From Humulus lupulus (taxonomy: Eukaryota > Streptophyta > Magnoliopsida > Rosales > Cannabaceae): a stretch of 64,000 nucleotides of DNA. Location of the stretch: positions 213,593,948-213,657,947 of the forward strand of contig NC_084796.1 in NCBI RefSeq assembly GCF_963169125.1. The letters are read 5' to 3'. The notes beneath the pieces were generated by a model. The model saw only the letters and a list, made by a program, of their open reading frames with translations, was not told the origin of the DNA and made no database searches. Each line of letters starts with the position of its first letter. The stretch's first letter is position 1. Below, in pieces: positions 35,593-48,060 of the stretch. Both the position numbers and the translations under genes were made by a program.

Positions 35593-36279
35593 TTGCTCAT
35601 TTGTATAATTCTTAGTCTGCCACCAATCTTCCAGTTTATGTGTTGCAGTTTCTACCGTGTTGACCACGCTAGCCAAGAATCTCATACATCCATAATCATT
35701 TTTCTAGCTTCTAATGTTTAAATTATTGGTATTCATAGTCCCGTTGTTTTCCCCATGAACGTGAAAGGCTCCTTTCTATCTGGCTTGAACACCGCCATTT
35801 TCTTTTTACAATCAATGGTAGTAGTATACTTCGTCAACCAATCCATTCCGATGATGAATTTAAATTCGGTCATGCTAAGCTCAATCAAATCTACATATAG
35901 CTCATTACCATCTATCCTCAAAGGCAAAGCTTTAATCCACTTCCTAGATATTACCACCTCCCCGATCGCTAACATGGTCCCAAACCCCTTATCATGCATT
36001 TCATAAGGTCAATTAAATCTATCCATTATTCTCTTAGCAACAAACGAATGAGTGGCACCAGAATTAATTAAAATGTGACAATCATTTCCAACAATAGAGA
36101 TCTGACCTAGGACCACGAAAGTACTTGCTTCTGCCTGAGGCTTGGTGAGAGTGAAAACACGTGCTGAAACCAACTTGTCGTCCTTCTTAGGTTGTTCCCT
36201 AGCACCTTGCTGACTCCTCTATGGGCAATTCCTATTGATGTGCCAATCCTTGCTCATTTCTATAATTCTTAGTCTGCCA
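35593..36279. repeat. 30-bp direct repeats flanking a gypsy fragment
   Basis: The 30 bases at 35593-35622 and at 36250-36279 are identical except for one base (start ttgctcattt, end agtctgcca). They bracket the minus-strand protease fragment. This is far too long for an ordinary retrotransposon target duplication. A local duplication, template switching or double-strand break repair with filler would all fit. Confidence 0.85.
35733..36242 (-). pseudogene. Gypsy gag zinc knuckle-protease fragment (Tekay-like)
   Basis: On the minus strand the segment reads the end of a zinc knuckle (HINRNCP), a linker, and an aspartic protease: [13 protein letters not shown], where the active-site Asp is Asn, then ISRKWIKALPLRIDGNELYVDLIEL and FIIGMDWLTKYTTTIDCKKK. 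It is related to the protease of the gypsy element at 666-1100 but clearly divergent. It ends abruptly on both sides. One in-frame stop lies near 36007. Confidence 0.82.
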
Positions 36280-38270
36280 AATTACCAAATTCACACCCTC
36301 CTTTGGATTCCTAAGCCTCAACGATCAAGATCAAGAACTAAAGAAGTGTTCTTGCTATGTACTCTATCGTGCATCATAATTGAGAAGTGTCTGACTATCG
36401 TATCAAGCCTAGACCTAATTTCCAATATTTTATTTATTTATGATAATTAATCATATAAAGCCAATTTACCATACTATCTTCATTCTCTAATTTTCCTCAG
36501 TAATTATTGAAGCCCATTTTTTACTTTCTATCAAAGCTAATAGTTTTGACCTTCCTTAATTACACTTTCTACCATAAAATTCATATTTCTAATTTGACCC
36601 CCATAACTCAACTATTATCATATTTTGGCCCCTAATACTTGAAGAAACACATGTGTGGATAGGCAGAAAAATTCATATCAAAATAAATCATACATATAAA
36701 TTATACACATATAGCTTAAATCATGCATCACATAAAACGTACAAATTACCAAAATACCCTTTACTAACAGAAGCGGATATTCAAGTTTGATTCTGGTCAT
36801 CTTCTCTGGTGACAATGAGAAAATTTATGCTTCTCACATATCAAAATGACTACCTAGAAGAGCAGCTCGTGATAGTACCACTCTTCAACCCAAACGACTA
36901 GCAATGTAGTTGGAGAAAGCTTCTAAAGTCGCGAAAGACCCACAAACTTGTCAAAAAAGGCTAACGATATAGGCGGAGTAGATGACTGGGTTGTGTTCCT
37001 CTCGAAGAGCTCTCTCTAACGGTAACATCCCCGAGACTTGGGGTGGCCGGAGTTGGCCGGAAAATGCAGTCAAAGTCGCACCACTGGCAACTTTGACCGG
37101 CGTGTGTGGTCTTCTTCGATGTGGGATGGTAGCGAGCTTTGGAACATTAGATCCTCGGCAAATTCTCTTCCCTATCGTCCGACGCGTGTAGCAGTAGGGT
37201 GGCCAACATATGACAAGTTACTTTGATAGTTTGATGAGAATGATTTTTCAAAGTTTCTATTAAAAAAAATTGGTATGGAAAATGTTATTTTTTAAAATAA
37301 AATTATATACGTGATTGTTTAAATTAAATTTAATAAAACGTGTGTCAGTGTAATTTTCTCTTATTAAATTAATATATATATATATGAACTTTAAAATAAA
37401 TATGCATGTCGTACGACTGTACAAACAAGTACTTAAGGTTGATTTAGATTCACATTCCACTTATTTTTTATTATTATATTACATTCTTCTTCCATTAATT
37501 TACTTAAATATCTCAAATAATCACACAAATACCATATTCTAGAGTCAATTAATGATCAATTTATAATATCTGAATACATAATAACAAGTTTATACGATAC
37601 CCTTACCTTACTGTCTCTAGAGAAAATAAAGTCAACTTGCACACCTACCAGTTATTTAGGAACGAATTAAATTACTTTTAAAGAGTAATATATTGTGTGT
37701 TGAAAATTGAAAAAAAAAAAAAAAACTGTTATGGTAACCCTTTTTCAAATATAAACCCTTAAATTATATGACACCTAATTTTACATGGAGTTTTTGTCTT
37801 GTTTTATATTTAGTAAATATATTTATATATATATATATATATTATTGTTTCCCATTAACCCTCGTTTAACATATATATAGCTCCAATCAATGAGAACACA
37901 AAACAAATTAATCAAAGTCAAAACTGAGGATTAATTTATTTTTATTAGAAAAATCTCGCTAATAAAACTATTGATTTAATTTTGTTCATTCGTAACTCTA
38001 TGATTGGGATTCCTTAGTTTGTGTGTATATATGTTTATAGTAAATCGATGACTTATATGACAAGAAAGATACATTAATATAAATACGTAGTAATCTTAAA
38101 CATAATCATATTGATCTATCAATTCTCCTCGAATATCAAATTAATTATAACATTGACCAAAAGAAAAGGACAAAAAGCTACAATATTCTTTTCTTTTTTC
38201 TTTTTTATTGGGTTATATGGTTTATAAAAATGGTATACTCAAATAACATTATGTATTAATATATATATAT
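36280..38270. other. Intergenic sequence left of CA2, with LTR-like remnants
   Basis: 36280-37230 is moderately GC-rich and repeat-like. The stretch at about 36990-37200 (cgaagagctctctctaacgg..., ggtggccggagttggccgg) resembles transcribed leaders of retrotransposons, but no domain or clear terminus is seen. From about 37250 the sequence becomes AT-rich and unique, with short (AT)n runs at 37372-37384, 37823-37840 and 38258-38270. I see no gene here. Short ORFs in it have no recognised motif. Confidence 0.4.
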
Positions 38271-38271
38271 T

Positions 38272-38690
38272 GGACAATTCTTCTACATGGGCTTTACTTT
38301 AAGCCTTACTGGTAGGGCAATCAGTGTTTCTCGACCCGTAAACAGTTTTTGGTACGACATTTTTTTATGACCTTGTATATTGTAGCTATTTAGAGAATTC
38401 TGCAAACTTTCAGAAAATTCCGAATAGTTTACAGTATCGAAAACTAGGTTCAAACATGTTTTTCCACGCGCATAAAAAAAATTAGTCTCGCGTGCAACAT
38501 GTTTGAACCTAGTTTTCGGTACTGTAAATTATTCGGAATTTCTGAAAATTTGCAGGAAGCTCTAAATAGCTATAATATACACGATCATAAAAAAAATCAC
38601 GTTGAAAACTGTTCATGGGTTGAGAACACTGAGAACCCTACCGATAGGGCTTAAAGTGAAGTCCCTTAAAAAAATTCCCCTAAATATTTA
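38272..38690. mobile_element. Foldback MITE, arms about 195 bp
   Basis: The left arm (about 38277-38471) and right arm (about 38489-38687) are reverse complements along almost their whole length, with a spacer of about 18 bases. Matching landmarks are gaaaactaggttcaaacatg / catgtttgaacctagttttc and ctttaagcc / ggcttaaag. Such hairpin elements are non-autonomous DNA transposons; the superfamily was not determined. It lies directly upstream of the CA2 TATA-like string and about 90 bases before the CA2 start codon. Confidence 0.85.
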
Positions 38691-38700
38691 TATATAAAAG
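38687..38700 (+). promoter_or_regulatory. TATA-like box of CA2
   Basis: The string TTTATATATAAAAGG lies about 85 bases upstream of the CA2 ATG at 38781, a suitable distance for a short 5' leader. It touches the right end of the foldback MITE, so either the core promoter was present before and the MITE landed just upstream, or the MITE contributed part of it. Confidence 0.5.
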
Positions 38701-39405
38701 GCTAGAAGGTGAGCTTTGGTGCAACAAAACAAAGACAGTACACAATCAAGCCTCTAAGCTTATTTGTGTGTGATATAATCATGACTAAAAATCAAAGCAA
38801 GCCCATCTTCATTTCTTGGGTTCTCTTACCATCTATTTTGTTGTACTTGCACCCAACACAAGTTTCAGCTCAAGAAGTTGGTAATGATAATATTATTCTC
38901 AACGATGTTTCATTTATGTATTATATTTATTTGTGATTAGTATATATATGTACTTTTTATGGATATGGTTTACATATATATATATATGCAGAGGATGAGA
39001 GTGAGTTTGATTATGTGGATGGGAGTGAGAAAGGACCACAACATTGGGGAGAGTTAAAGGAAGAATGGAGGGAATGTAAGCATGGAAAGTTGCAGTCTCC
39101 TATTGATCTGTTGAATCACAGAGTTAAAGTTCTTCCAAAGTTTGGAGAACTAAAGATGAACTACAAGCCTGCTAATGCCACTGTTAAGAACAGAGGCCAC
39201 GATATTGCGGTAAGAAATCAATATTAAAATTCCTCCTTTTCTTTTATTTTATTTTAAATGAGTTTTGTTCGGTATGATCAAAAAGTTGACCTTTGAAAAT
39301 ATTATTCTTTATAAAATAGTTTATTCTATATATTCACAATAATAACTATCGAATTAATAAACTCATATTTCATCCTATCCTACCGACGAATCTCTACCTT
39401 AGATT

Positions 39406-40032
39406 TTGGCAAACGAAACATCATCTACAAGTTTTACAAGCTCTAGTACTCCTATAATATCGTCTTTGCCACTTACTCATTCTCCATATTTCTGCACGTC
39501 AACAACCAACAAACTTGACTTTATTTATGAACTATCATATGTTTACGAAGAAAACAAGATTATCAATAACAACCTTCATTTGATTAACCCATACCAGATT
39601 TTCCCAAAATCTATTACTCCTTTTACCTATTCCATTAAAGCTCTCATCAAACCTTCCTACAAAGCTCCAAAAGAAGATATCCAAGCTTCTAAATTTAGTG
39701 AGTGTCAATTGAGACCTACTCCTGAGGCCCAATTCGTTACATTACAAATTCCTCCTGAATTTATTTCCCAGTAGATTGTGCAAAGATTCACCCATATTCA
39801 TTTTGGTGCCATACGCTTAGCTATTTCCCTTCACGATAGAAAGGGTCTTCCAATCGGATGTCAAATGGGTCTGCTCAACACCCGAATGAGGAAATATCAG
39901 CATGCAAGCATTGCAACCATAGAGACTACATTAAATGCAGGAATAGTAATAATTACACATTCCCTAACTTTAATATGTCTCTCAAAGACAATCGCTTGAC
40001 TAATGCTTTCAAAGTTGAAGTCCAATTGGCTG
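39406..40032 (+). pseudogene. Pararetrovirus movement protein, N-terminal part
   Basis: The segment has the 30K-superfamily movement protein core: HFGAIRLAISLHDRKGLP followed by a YQHA... block and a NAG... strand. In viruses this protein opens plasmodesmata for cell-to-cell spread. There is an in-frame stop at 39772, then a frameshift near 39950 that moves the conserved FNMSL segment to another frame. The CACTA-type element at 40033 then interrupts it. It is recognised from the core pattern only. Confidence 0.78.
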
Positions 40033-42193
40033 CACTACTACAATGCGAGTCCTAAAAAAAATTTTAGGACTTGCAGGGCGTGAGTTCTTTATTTGAGAGC
40101 CTTAAAAAATAATATTTTTTAGGATTTGCAAAAGAATCTTTTTAGGACGCACATTGCGAGCCCTAAAAGAATGTTTTTAGGACTTGCAATGTGTGTCCTA
40201 AATAATCTTGTTGAGTGCCTTTAAATAAAGATTTAGATAGTTACAAAACTTATACTCAATGAGATGTCATATGAGTATCAAAGATTTATTATACATTTAA
40301 TCAATACCAAGAAAGAAAGAAATATTCCTAAATTAATCAACAATATAGCCCAAAGTATGATCAATCCAAACAAATGTATCCTTAGCTTCCTTGCAAATAA
40401 AAAAGATGAATACATTGAGGCGTGGTATGGACACCACAACAATATTAGTCCATTGAGGCATTTACACTAATACCTTATTTGCATTACAAGAAAATAACCC
40501 AATAAATACCTGAAAAACAATGAAATCTGTTAAGCAAGCTTAAGAACATTAAGGTCAAAGAGTTCTTAAAATATTAATTAGGAAAACCAAACCCAGTACA
40601 GAGCTAAAATACATACATTCAAAGCATAATCAATGCAGAAAGGAAACTATAAATAAAATAAGCAAAAATCTGCCAATATAATACTCATATATATAGTATA
40701 CAACCAATAGCCGAGAAACAGAACTAAGAAGAGAATAAACTATAGAATGCAAATACTATTGTAATTATTACAGAGGGCAAATCAGGACAGAGAGTGCTCC
40801 TATAAACTTTTATACATTCAGTACATGCAAAACAATCACAAAATTAAAATATATATTCATATCATATGCCTTACCTGTTGAACTTGAATTTATAGACAAA
40901 AAGAGTAAAACTATCTGAAAGCCATTTAGCTTCGAATCCAACGCATTCAAACTTGGGGCATCATTGATTGGAATGAAAAATTAAACACAAATAAATTGTT
41001 CTCTCATTTCTATGCAACATTTTCCATAAACAAGAACGAAACACATTCTTTATCATCTCATTGCATATATAAATTATACATCATTCATGTAAACACATCT
41101 AGGCTACTGAACTATGCTGAAAAGGAAGCTTATTTGTAGTTAGACAAAACCAAGCACAATCAGTTCTCATCGTAAAATTTATAGATACAATAGACTAATA
41201 ATGAAATTGAAATTGATTTATGGAAGATTAAACAAGAATATTGCAAAATCGTACCTCTGGAGCATCGAAATAAAGCACATTCATCTTGAAAGCCAAGCTC
41301 CGAGTAGCAAGAGATCGAGCCGAGGAAAATCTACCAACGATCCAAAAAATGAGGCCACGACACCGCCTCATCCCACGGTAGAGTGGTTGAACCAAGCTGA
41401 GCCATCCAGAGGCTGAGAGAGTGAGGCGCGATAGAAGGTGCGTTCGGCGCAACAAGTCGAGGGAAGGAAGAGAACCGTTGTCGAGAGAAAAGAAGGGGAG
41501 AGTCGAGTGGTTCTGGGGGACGCAGGGCCAAAGACGAGAGACAATAAAGGGGGAGTCGAGTGGAAAGGAGGCGTTTCTGGTCGAGGCTGAGAGAAAAGAG
41601 AGAGATAGCAGGGCTGAAAGAGAAGAGAACAATGGAGAGGGTAAGGAGGGAGGCGGCTGATAGAACTAACAAGAGAGAGAGAGAGAGTAAGTTAAAGTTT
41701 TAGAGCTTTTAATTTTTTTTTTTTTTTTAAAAAGTCAGCCTTTTTTAAATATAGATAAGTTATTAATAACTAATATTAAATATTATTAATAAGTTGGTTA
41801 AATTATTTAAATAAATTATTGTTAATTTATTAAATATTATTAATTAATACTTTTTTCTATATTATTAAAAAAATTTATTAAATTATGTTCCACATTATTA
41901 ATTAATAAATTTTTTAGGAATATATTTATTTATTATTATTTTGGCCCACTTTGAGTGTCCATAATACTCTTTTAGGACACTCAGAGTGTGCCCTGAAAAG
42001 TCTCTATTGGCTCAAATTTTTTCATATTCTTTTAAGACCCACACCAGTAATTAGAGATCGCACTGTGTGTCCTAAAAACTATTTTTTATTGACTCTCACT
42101 GAGTGTCCTAAAAAGTCTATGAGCTGTTTTTAAGGCTCACATTTAGGTGAGTGCCATAAAAAAGTGTCATAAAAACTAGTTTTTGTAGTAGTG
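40033..42193. mobile_element. CACTA-type non-autonomous element, 2161 bp, in the pararetrovirus
   Basis: Inverted ends are CACTACTACAA and TTGTAGTAGTG. The flanking three bases are CTG and GTG, one mismatch from a 3-bp duplication. Both subterminal regions are full of GTCCTAAAA / TTTTAGGAC units in both orientations, separated by tgcgagccc-like strings. The same family starts again at 61599. No transposase is encoded. ORFs on both strands at 41228-41672 overlap a purine-rich (GA)n stretch (41670-41688) and have no known domain. Inserted after the virus entered the intron. Confidence 0.85.
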
Positions 42194-42990
42194 GTGAAAT
42201 TGACCAAGATCTTACTTCCATTGGAGCTACTCTTTACTACCAGATAGCATACATACTCCAAGATCACGCTCTGGATCTTTCTTTGCCAGCAACTGAAGAA
42301 GCATTACTAGTCTCGGTAGACTCTACCCAAGTTCCAACATGCACTCATATTCCAAGGAAAATCTCTACAAATGATCGTATGAAGATTTTTCTCAGTTCAT
42401 GGATAACAAACTATGAGATGCTCCATCAACCTCAAAAAGTTGTCCAGACTCTTAGTGAACCATCTTATCACAAGAAAGAAGATGGCTCTGTCAAAATAGT
42501 CTTTGACAAAACTCAAACAAAGACTCCCAGTTGCTTTACCACCATGTACATGATGACTTCTGTCACACCAACTGATGTGGAAATCTAATCATTTGATTTT
42601 CAAAGCAGCCCTATCTATGCTTTTGAATCTTTGGATGGACATAAGTATTGGGATGTTTACGACTACAAAAGCTGCCTAAAAACAGAAGAAGACCTCCCAA
42701 AGCGACATCCTAGCTTAGGAAAACGGCTTAAGCAACAACTAGATAAAGGAGGAAAAGGAATAGGGTTGTTAGGTCAACCCTTTGGAAAGTTTTACTATAT
42801 TGTCAAATATTCTGCTCCCAAAGACTTACTTGACTCTCCTCCAAAACCAACTGGATGGGACATTGAGCTTCCTCCAACAAACTCCCAGGAGCCTCCACTT
42901 TCAGCTCCTCAACATAACATTTTGCCATGCTACACAAAAGCAGCAAAATGGATGCAACATCCTGGAGAAGTTTTTCCTACTCAAAATTAG
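42194..42990 (+). pseudogene. Pararetrovirus movement protein, C-terminal part
   Basis: Directly after the transposon the movement-protein frame resumes (ATLYYQIAYILQDHALDL, then RKISTNDRMKIFLSSWITNY, a conserved block near the end of the core). A TAA at 42586 and a further stop at 42988 break the following sequence, which continues with GHKYWDVYDYKSCL and a Pro-rich tail. Function is lost through the breaks. Confidence 0.75.
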
Positions 42991-43014
42991 TTCCAACAAA
43001 TTCCACAAGTATGT

Positions 43015-45019
43015 ATGATGACTACTACTAATTATGAGTCTGATTTTCCTCCTATCAAAAAATTTGATAGGCAAGACGACCAAGGTACGGTTTCTCACCA
43101 ACCAAATGTTCAAAACCCCACAAATAGGAACACAGATGGGTCTCTCAAAAAAGTATCTCCAGCCGAAGAAGTTCTCAACTGGCAATCAGAAAATATGATT
43201 GCCCAAAATAAGGTCTTAAAGTAAGTCGAGTTAAAAAATACCAAAATAGAGACAGTAGTAAAACAATCTCAATCTACTGTCATCGATAAACTCACTGCAA
43301 AAATCCAACAAACTCATGAAGAGCTTCTAGCCATCATTAAAGCAAACGCAGTCCCAATGCCAGTATTCCTAGCGAAAAATTCCCAGATGAAGAGCCTAAA
43401 AACTCAATATGAATCCCTCAAGAACTGGTTTTTCTAGCAAGAACCAACAAAGGCTCATTCAACTAGCTATTAGGCAACTTCGTCCCCATTCGGGATAACT
43501 ATAACGACAGTCCCTTGACAGTTTGCTACAATACCAAAGACCTCCCAGCCTTTTCCTCTTACTGGATCTGTGCAAGAGGACTTTGTTGTACAAATAAGAC
43601 ACATGCTTGATGAAAGTCAACAACAAAAGACAAAAAAAAGGAAGAAGAAAGAATCACCAAGCCAACCGACAGACGAACTTAAGCAACTTATGGTTCACCC
43701 TGCCACAAATCCTCTGTCACGAATGATTCAACATACAAGCACTCTCCACATCGCAGAAAAAGAAACAGACTCAGACGATCAAAGCTCTCCGGCTAGTTCA
43801 GACAATTCTTCAGATGACTGGTCTGAAGAAATGAGTTCAACTTCTAATTATACTATACCTAGTGATCCCGAAAGCTTATCCAGTGAAAGCTTATCCAACA
43901 ATGACGATGGAGCATTTCCATACTTGATGGTTCAACCTGCTGAATCAAACTCACAGACCAATCCAATTATTACAAGTGAAGACGAAAGTCAAAATGAATC
44001 AACAACACCACATGTTCCCTAAAGACGAAAGAGTAAAAGTTCAAACTTTCAAAATTTTACTTTAGATGACCTCCCTCCATCAAAATGGCGTGAAAGGTTC
44101 CAAGAGTTTCAGGCTTGGCTCAACCTGGAATCATAAATACCAGAAGCACAAACAGGAATAGTTCTCCTTAAATTTTTCTCCCGATATACAAGTACCTTAC
44201 AAGACTAGTGGACAAGTCTGGGCGATTGTAGACTAATTACGTTTTTACAACTTCCATCTGTCACCAATGCCCTGACCTATATGTATATTGAATTCTGCTA
44301 ATAGGACGCTCAAGTCACTGAAAGACTACACGCATAATTCTTCAAACTAAAATGTTGTTCAATGGATAAGAGAGATTTGGAGAAGCATTACAAAAAGATG
44401 ATTCAACTGTTCTACCAAATAGTGGGAATTGATGATCCAAATCTAAAAAAAGCTTTCCTCTCTTCCATACCAGAACCACTAGGAGAAGAATCCTTCAGAT
44501 TTCTCTCGGGAACAGAAAGAACCCTAGCTGATGCTACGATTGAAAAAATCTATCACCTGGTTCTAAAGGCATTGGAAAAGATGTGCTCTTAACACAAATT
44601 TATCCAAGAATTCATGAAACAATCCAAGAAGCTCGAAAAGGTCTTCAACCAAAAGGACCCATGGATCAAATGTCCATCACAATCAGCATGTTCTTGTCTT
44701 CCTTAAGAAAAGAAACACAACAAAAGGTTTAAACCTTTAAGACCGTTAAATCCTTAAAGCAAAAGGGACATCACTCATTCAAATTCCTAAGGAGGAAGAG
44801 CTTTTTCAGGAAGAAGTCCGGCAGATGTTTTATATGTGGAAACAAAGGTATTATGTCAAACAATGCCCCAAAGGGAAAACTGCCAAAATGATCTCCCACA
44901 TTCAACAAACAACTGGCGTATCTCTCAAAGAAAATGACCTAGAATCCATCTTTTGTACTGATGACGAAATGAATCCAGAGTCCTTGTGTGCATTCGAACA
45001 ACTGGAGAGTTTAGATTAA
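43015..45019 (+). pseudogene. Pararetrovirus coat-protein region with zinc finger
   Basis: An acidic Ser/Asp-rich stretch (43740-44020, e.g. SSDDWSEEM) precedes a coat-protein-like segment: DDLPPSKWRERFQEFQAWLN (about 44068), then RDLEKHYKKMIQLFYQIVG and KKAFLSSIPEPLGEESF at 44370-44500. A CCHC finger follows near 44815-44870 (CFICGNKG ... VKQCPKGK), but a frameshift runs through its middle. Many stops lie between 44020 and 44360. A coat protein would form the capsid and bind nucleic acid. The assignment rests on position, acidic flank and zinc finger. Confidence 0.7.
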
Positions 45020-45021
45020 TT

Positions 45022-46900
45022 CTACCACATGGTAGCTATCAGTACAATACAACCATCACCAATCATCTCCATATAGATCCTCTCAACAAAATATGCTTGG
45101 CTAGTCAAAGTAGCAGCCTCCTTTGATACTGGAGCATCATACACCATGATGAACCCTGATGTTATCCCTCCAAAATATTGGAGAAAAGAAAAACAATTCT
45201 TCCACGCTGCAAACGGAAGCATTTTCTGTACAAAGCTCATCAATAAACCAATTAAATTAGAGTTCTTTCCAGGATGCTCTATCATTCATAGAGTAATTGG
45301 CTCGAAATTACCAGGGAAAGATCTAATTATTGGTTTTGATGTCTACACCAAGAAAAAGGATTTATGAATCCTTCCTGGTGGCCTTGGCTACAAACAACAT
45401 TCTACTCCATGGGAATCCATACCAAACTATTTCCTAATGCCTCCTGATCCATTCTCCAAGGTCAAACAAAGGCTTATAGAAAATTCATGTGCTACAAGTC
45501 GTGCCGAGTTTCTCCAAAAAGTGAACGCCCTCTATGAAAAAATCGACAGTTCTTCATCAGTTTACCATTCAAGATCAATGAAGAAATTAATCCTACCAAG
45601 GCAAGTCACCCAGGCATGAACCCAGAGCATCAGCAAATGGCAACCGAAGAATGCAAAGATCTACAACAACAAGGACTGATTGAACCAACCACCTTTTCAT
45701 GGGCATGCCATGCTTTCTACGTCAATAAGAGATCATAACATGCTCAGGGAAAACAAAGACTGGTCATCAATTACAAGCCCTTGAACGAATTTTTGACAGA
45801 TGATAAATTCCCCTGCCAAACAAGAATTCATTATTTGCAAGCCTGTCAAAGGCTCAAATATTTTCGAAATTCGATCTAAAGGTGGGATTTTGGAAATTTG
45901 GTATCAAATAAGAAGATAGGCCCAAAATGGCCTTCTACAATCCAAATCACCACTATCAGTGGACTGTCCTTCCTTTTGGTCTCAAAACAGCCCTATCACT
46001 ATTCCAAAATACCATGACCAGAATCTACGACCCCATTCTAGATAAGGCCCTGATCTACATTGATGATATATTGCTCTTCTCACAAGATGAACAAGCCCAT
46101 CACAATCTACTAGCCCAGTTCATCTCTCTCACAAAAGCTCATGGGGTCATGTTATCCAAAAAGAAGATGCTCATTAGACAAGCCCAAATTGACTTTCTGG
46201 GAATGAAGCTTTTTAAAGGCCAATATGAGGCTCAACCTCACATAGCCCAAGAATTACTAAAGTTCACTGAAAATGACTTCACAAAGTTCCAAATCCAACC
46301 GTTCTTAGGAGTTGTGAACTATTTATGGGATTTTGTCTCGCGGCTTTCAGAAATGACAAGACCACTTAGCGACATGCTTAAAAAGAAAACTCCACCATGG
46401 TCACAAGAGCAAACTATAGCAGTCAAAAAACTAAAGGAGATGATGCAGACAATACTACCTTTACAGATTCCTTCTAATAGAAAAAGAATCTTGCAGACAG
46501 ACGCTAGTGATCGGTATTGGGAGCTGTCCTACTTGAACAATACAAGACAGGGAAAAGAAAAACATGTGATACAAGAGTGGCCACTTCAAAGATTCTCAGC
46601 TCCACTATCATTCTACCCTAAAAAAATTATTGGCGATAAAGATGGGTATTACAAAATACGAATTCCATCTAATAGGTCATCATTTCTTGGTAGAAGCGGA
46701 CTTTACCGCGTCAAAATGAATGATCGGTGTAAAGTAAAGCAAGAAGACAAATGCCCAACTTTGAAGATTGACAATCTGGTTCAAAAACTACTCTTTTGAC
46801 ATTAGACACATCCAAGGCAAAGACAATATTGTGGCTGATTTCTTATCCACATCACCCCTTGCCATAAATCTAGCCTTAGAATACTCACCAAGAACTATTC
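45022..46900 (+). pseudogene. Pararetrovirus protease, reverse transcriptase and RNase H
   Basis: The protease motif SFDTGASYTMM is at about 45122-45152 and a second conserved block LIIGFDVY near 45326. The frame shifts near 45500. The reverse transcriptase then reads LIEPTTFSWACHAFYVNK, VINYKPLN, and after several breaks a long open part 45927-46799 with the intact catalytic box YIDDILLFS. RNase H begins with LQTDASD near 46495 and decays quickly; its end (DNIVADFLS) lies in another frame near 46830. This enzyme set would copy the pregenomic RNA. The copy is inactive because of the frame breaks. Confidence 0.85.
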
Positions 46901-47549
46901 CCATCGTCTCCCAAAAATCATCACATACCATCTCATTCATACTCATGATGGATTCTTCATCTTCTGTCAAACACAATCAATCTTTTCCCCGGGATGCAAA
47001 AAATATCCTTTCGAAGACGTCCCACAAATCAGCCAAAGAAAGAGCAACTCACTGAGCAATCTTTCTTCAGAATTTTATGATTTCCAAACTTGGACCTTCT
47101 ATAGAAAATGACTTTGAAATCCATCCAAAGTATCCATTTGCTCAAATCCCACCTCTTTGAGACGCTATCTCCACACCAAAACTAGTATCTCACTTTTTCT
47201 GGTATTTGGCCAGTGTTTTTACTATAGTTGTCAAGGTACAAACTATAGCATTACACACATCCATAAAATCATTCTTTGACCAAGAAAGGTTCAAACCAGC
47301 TTACCAAGTCCAAATGGACATTCTGTCCTGATTCGCTCCATTGAAAAAATGGAAAAAGATCCTATCGGGTGAATGGAAAAAGGTCCAGAATGACAGGCCC
47401 ACTTTTATCTACCCACCAGGCTCAAATGTTGCCAGCCTAATGAACTGTTATATTGTTCTCTTTTTTAGTCTTAATTCCAAACATGATGCATAATAGAATA
47501 TAGTTATCAATCCAACATTTGAAGTCTACGGGTCAAAAGAAGAGCCACT

Positions 47550-47909
47550 ATGTTGTCTTGGGGCCAAGAATACATGGACATCCAAAAAAGTCTGATTGAG
47601 AACAATCAGACTATACCTCCTGAGTTATGGCCCAAGCCAGAAGAAGATGCTCCTTGGGAAACATTCCCTTCTGACTATACTTGCAAAATAACAAGGGCCC
47701 TTAAAGCCCTCCACATTGCAGAAAATGAAACAAATCAGGCCGCCAAACTCAAAGAAACTTTAGAGAAAAAATATTTGTCACTATACAAATTGACCGACAC
47801 TAAAGGGGTAATTTTGCGAAAAAGTAATTACTTTGAAATTTCTCAAGACCCACATGCTGACACTCCAGATATGCAAGATCCTTATCTCTTCCAATACACA
47901 GAAAAATAA
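47550..47909 (+). other. ORF downstream of RNase H, function unknown
   Basis: A 119-codon open frame lies between the RNase H region and the promoter region of the pararetrovirus. It is acidic and helix-rich (KALHIAENETNQAAKLKETLEKKY), could form a short coiled coil, and has no motif I recognise. The string HIAE(K/N)ET also occurs in the acidic stretch at 43748, which may hint at a duplicated segment. It is probably the end of a viral protein, but the rest of 46900-47550 contains many stops. Confidence 0.4.
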
Positions 47910-48060
47910 TGGGATATGACATATACAAACTACGATGCTTGCCCCCAAGCTGGCAATGATCATGATGAAAAAGAACCGGCAGGATGGAACCCACTTCATG
48001 AGGACCTAACATATGATTCTGACTACGGGGCAAGCCATGAAACAATTTTTTAATAAACAT

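Noticed and set aside
41228..41672. Two minus-strand ORFs of 113 and 134 codons, rich in Ser and Leu
   Set aside because: They arise from a purine-rich, (GA)n-containing stretch in a non-autonomous CACTA element. The composition explains the open frames, and no domain is present.
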